Of a DNA stretch of 64,000 bases, positions 62,102 through 64,000 are shown in pieces. Origin of the DNA: Bdellovibrionales bacterium Ga0074137 (lineage in GTDB: Bacteria > Bdellovibrionota > Bdellovibrionia > Bdellovibrionales > JAMPXM01); the NCBI GenBank assembly GCA_001464715.1, contig LNDT01000037.1, positions 62,001-126,000 on the forward strand. Reading direction: 5' to 3'. The notes below the pieces were generated by a model. That model made no database searches, was not told where the DNA came from, and saw only the letters and a list, made by a program, of their open reading frames with translations. Every line of letters begins with the position of its first letter. Position 1 is the stretch's first letter. The translations under genes were made by a program, and so were the position numbers.

Positions 62102-63442
62102 TCACGGTTGCACTTCTAGAAAGCGATTCAACTCGGGAAACGTTTTTGAAAAATCAGTGCCGCGTTCGGCATCGAGTCTTCGGATGTAGTCGCGAGTTTG
62201 CGGAAGCCGTTCGGAACAATCCGCTTCATTCATCAGATTTATAATGCCTTGAATTTTATTCGACTTCTTTTTGCTCCGGGCCTCAAAGGCGAGAAGCTTT
62301 TCGGTCACGATCTTTTTGAGCTCGGAAGGGTAGTTTTGAATCGAAAGGTAGGGAGGATAATGGACGACGCCCGGATGAAAATAGCCGTTGAATCCCTTTG
62401 TCACTTTTTTGAAGTTCTGATTCTCAATCCACTCGGCGTACTGATCGAGATAAAACATGTTCATGAGATGGACTGAGCAAAGAAGCATGACTTTAACGGT
62501 CTCAGGCGATTCGGTGTCGAGCGCCTTAAGATTTTTTTCGATCGCCGTCCAATCGGCGGGGAATCTCATGTAGTTGTTTTTATCGCCCCAGCTATCAAGG
62601 CTTATAAAGACTTCAACGCCTTGAAACTGACTCCATAAATCAAACAGTGATTTATCCAGAAGAGTGCCGTTGGTGTGGTAGCGAATCTGAATATGCTTTG
62701 AAGCCCCTGTTCGCACACAGGCCTCAACAAGGCGACGGTGTTCTTCAAGCAGCATGGGTTCGCCGCCACCAATAATAATCTCGCGCATACTTGGAAGCAT
62801 GGCTTCAAGGTCTTCCCAGAACCCGGGTTCCTTGTACCACTCGAAACGGGATTGCTCTATTTTGCTTTTGTGCGCCCACTCGCTGCGTACTTCCGGAGTC
62901 TCTGCGGAAGCCGCGATCTTTTTTGCAAGCGCGGTCCAGCGGCTCGAGTCTTGGGGTCTGCACATGACACATTGAAGATTACAGGTGTTTCCCAGTCGCA
63001 AATCAATGGCCACGATGTCTTCATCGAGGCGCCCGTCGGCTTGAGTTTTTCCAACCCGGTCTAATAAAAATTCACGCCCAAAGCGCTCTTTCCAGACACG
63101 GTTCTCAGTGATGCGATGTGACCGATATCCATTTTTTTCTTCAGCATAGCAGTGGGCGCAGGCTGAAACCTTTTCGCCGTTCAGCATTTTTAGGCGCGTG
63201 GATCGGAGGTAAGATGAGTTCCAGGCGTCTTGAAGTGAAATGTCGTTCAGATTGAGTTTGTTTTCGTTCTTTGCAACACAGCAAAGAATCGCAGAGCCGT
63301 CGGTGTAGGTTGCCATGTGCGTGAAGGGAAGTGCGCAAAACGTTTCTGAAATGCGGCCGTACTCGTAAGGATCATTCTTTGCTTCTTCGCTGTCAGCCCG
63401 AATCAAACCCTCAAACGGGAATTTGGTCTCCGTATTAAACAT
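62102..63442 (-). CDS. radical SAM protein with N-terminal twitch-like domain
   Basis: A 446-residue radical SAM enzyme. The [4Fe-4S]-SAM motif CNLQCVMC at residues 154-161 follows IDLRLGNT. An N-terminal cysteine-containing region (C36, C54, C55, C95, C98 in FCALPF, ILCCVAK, CAHCYAEEK) precedes it, the order of twitch-first radical SAM proteins in which the auxiliary cluster domain comes before the barrel. The SAM-binding GGGEPM and a later FISLDSWGDKNNYMR complete the barrel. Its substrate is unknown. It overlaps the end of a second such gene by 8 nt. Confidence 0.85.
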   Translation of the reverse strand: MFNTETKFPFEGLIRADSEEAKNDPYEYGRISETFCALPFTHMATYTDGSAILCCVAKNENKLNLNDISLQDAWNSSYLRSTRLKMLNGEKVSACAHCYAEEKNGYRSHRITENRVWKERFGREFLLDRVGKTQADGRLDEDIVAIDLRLGNTCNLQCVMCRPQDSSRWTALAKKIAASAETPEVRSEWAHKSKIEQSRFEWYKEPGFWEDLEAMLPSMREIIIGGGEPMLLEEHRRLVEACVRTGASKHIQIRYHTNGTLLDKSLFDLWSQFQGVEVFISLDSWGDKNNYMRFPADWTAIEKNLKALDTESPETVKVMLLCSVHLMNMFYLDQYAEWIENQNFKKVTKGFNGYFHPGVVHYPPYLSIQNYPSELKKIVTEKLLAFEARSKKKSNKIQGIINLMNEADCSERLPQTRDYIRRLDAERGTDFSKTFPELNRFLEVQP

Positions 63443-64000
63443 TCAAACCCTCTTCTTCCAGGCGACGGGCAAGATCCGGAAGCGTCGCGCGAAGACTTTG
63501 TTTTCGGTGAACGTCCAGCATGCGGGTGTAGGACGCGAAGTCGCCAAGTTTATCGAGATCGGGAGTTGCGATCTCACTGAGTAAGTTAATGCAGCTGTCG
63601 ACCGAGTTTTTTAGGAATCGTTGCGACTGATAAGTTTTGGAGGTTTTCTTATAGCTCTCAAGCCGAGCCACGGCTTCGGCCTTGATAGAAGCAGGGAGGA
63701 TCTGAACGTTGATGTACGTCGGATCGGTGGCGTAGAGAAAATCGACATTGATATCGCGTCCCGCGGAATCTGCGACCTGCTCGGTGTACCGAAGCAAATC
63801 CGTGATCGTCAGAATATTGTAGACCTGAATCACCGGCGTTATACCGACCTGAACGTTCGACGGTAGCTGAGTGAGCTTTCTAAAATTCTTGTCGATCGTT
63901 TCCCAGCGGGAAAGATGTCGGATGTACTCGTTTTCTTGCCCCAGCCCGTCGATCGAAGCATTGATCAGAACAAATCCAAAGTGCGGTAAGAAGTCGAGAA
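63435..64000 (-). CDS. second radical SAM protein, C-terminal part (N-terminus off right edge)
   Basis: Open reading frame reaches the window end; the visible 188 codons read LINASIDGLGQENEYIRHLS then WETIDKNFRKLTQLPSNVQV. This is the barrel C-terminal half of the same twitch-type radical SAM family as the next gene (compare FISLDSWGDKNNYMR there). The cysteine motif would be upstream, outside the window. The GTG at 63833 is not its start. The tail overlaps the next gene by 8 nt. Paralogues in tandem suggest two related reactions or a heterodimer. Confidence 0.8.
   Translation of the reverse strand, partial: LDFLPHFGFVLINASIDGLGQENEYIRHLSRWETIDKNFRKLTQLPSNVQVGITPVIQVYNILTITDLLRYTEQVADSAGRDINVDFLYATDPTYINVQILPASIKAEAVARLESYKKTSKTYQSQRFLKNSVDSCINLLSEIATPDLDKLGDFASYTRMLDVHRKQSLRATLPDLARRLEEEGLNV

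Overview
The window is a chromosomal replication-origin neighbourhood of a Gram-negative, respiring bacterium. Gene content, the parS form, the bactofilin beside parAB, F-type ATP synthase genes with both b and b' subunits, and the run of parvulins all point to the Bdellovibrionota (Bdellovibrio-like). This is inferred from gene order and protein character; no 16S or database search was possible. Coding density is very high. I see no rRNA, tRNA, CRISPR or IS element.

Layout: (1) 1-3225, minus: sdhCAB (succinate dehydrogenase; sdhB runs off the left edge). (2) 3445-13955, plus: etfBA, a DUF374 acyltransferase, three consecutive parvulin-type chaperones ending in surA, then pdxA, a phosphohexomutase and uvrA, closed by a two-way terminator. 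(3) 26198-14059, minus: dnaA, dnaN, recF, gyrB, gyrA, a TPR lipoprotein, then atpZ, atpI, atpB and atpE (membrane part of ATP synthase). The dnaA-dnaN gap looks like oriC: a DnaA-box cluster, a GC block, five DnaA-trio repeats and an AT-rich unwinding tract. (4) 26520-36927, plus: rpmH, rnpA, yidD, yidC, khpB(jag), mnmE, mnmG, rsmG, then parA, parB and a bactofilin, with two parS sites around a divergent lipoprotein gene. (5) 37088-43129, plus: the rest of ATP synthase (b', b, delta, alpha, gamma, beta, epsilon), so the complex is encoded in two blocks on opposite sides of the origin. (6) 43159-50652: an unknown gene, a GH3 (NagZ-like) hydrolase, a probable secreted metalloprotease with a BamE-like partner, and mfd, whose reading frame carries a 67-nt perfect inverted repeat. 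(7) 50777-58266, plus: nuoAHJKLMN, exactly the seven membrane-arm subunits of complex I and none of the peripheral arm. (8) 64000-58263, minus: a tight operon of two N-twitch radical SAM proteins, a NifS/IscS-type cysteine desulfurase, an SxtJ-like protein, a 52-residue DUF5989/SxtK-like membrane protein, a NodU/CmcH/SxtI-type carbamoyltransferase and a thioredoxin-fold protein without redox cysteines.

Most of the window is core machinery for replication, segregation, translation, membrane insertion and respiration. The accessory region most likely to hold something undescribed is the radical SAM / cysteine desulfurase / carbamoyltransferase operon at the right end. The most striking non-coding signals are the oriC architecture, the palindrome inside mfd, the 14-bp-arm hairpin in front of dnaA, the three hairpins between dnaN and recF, and the hairpins on both sides of atpD.
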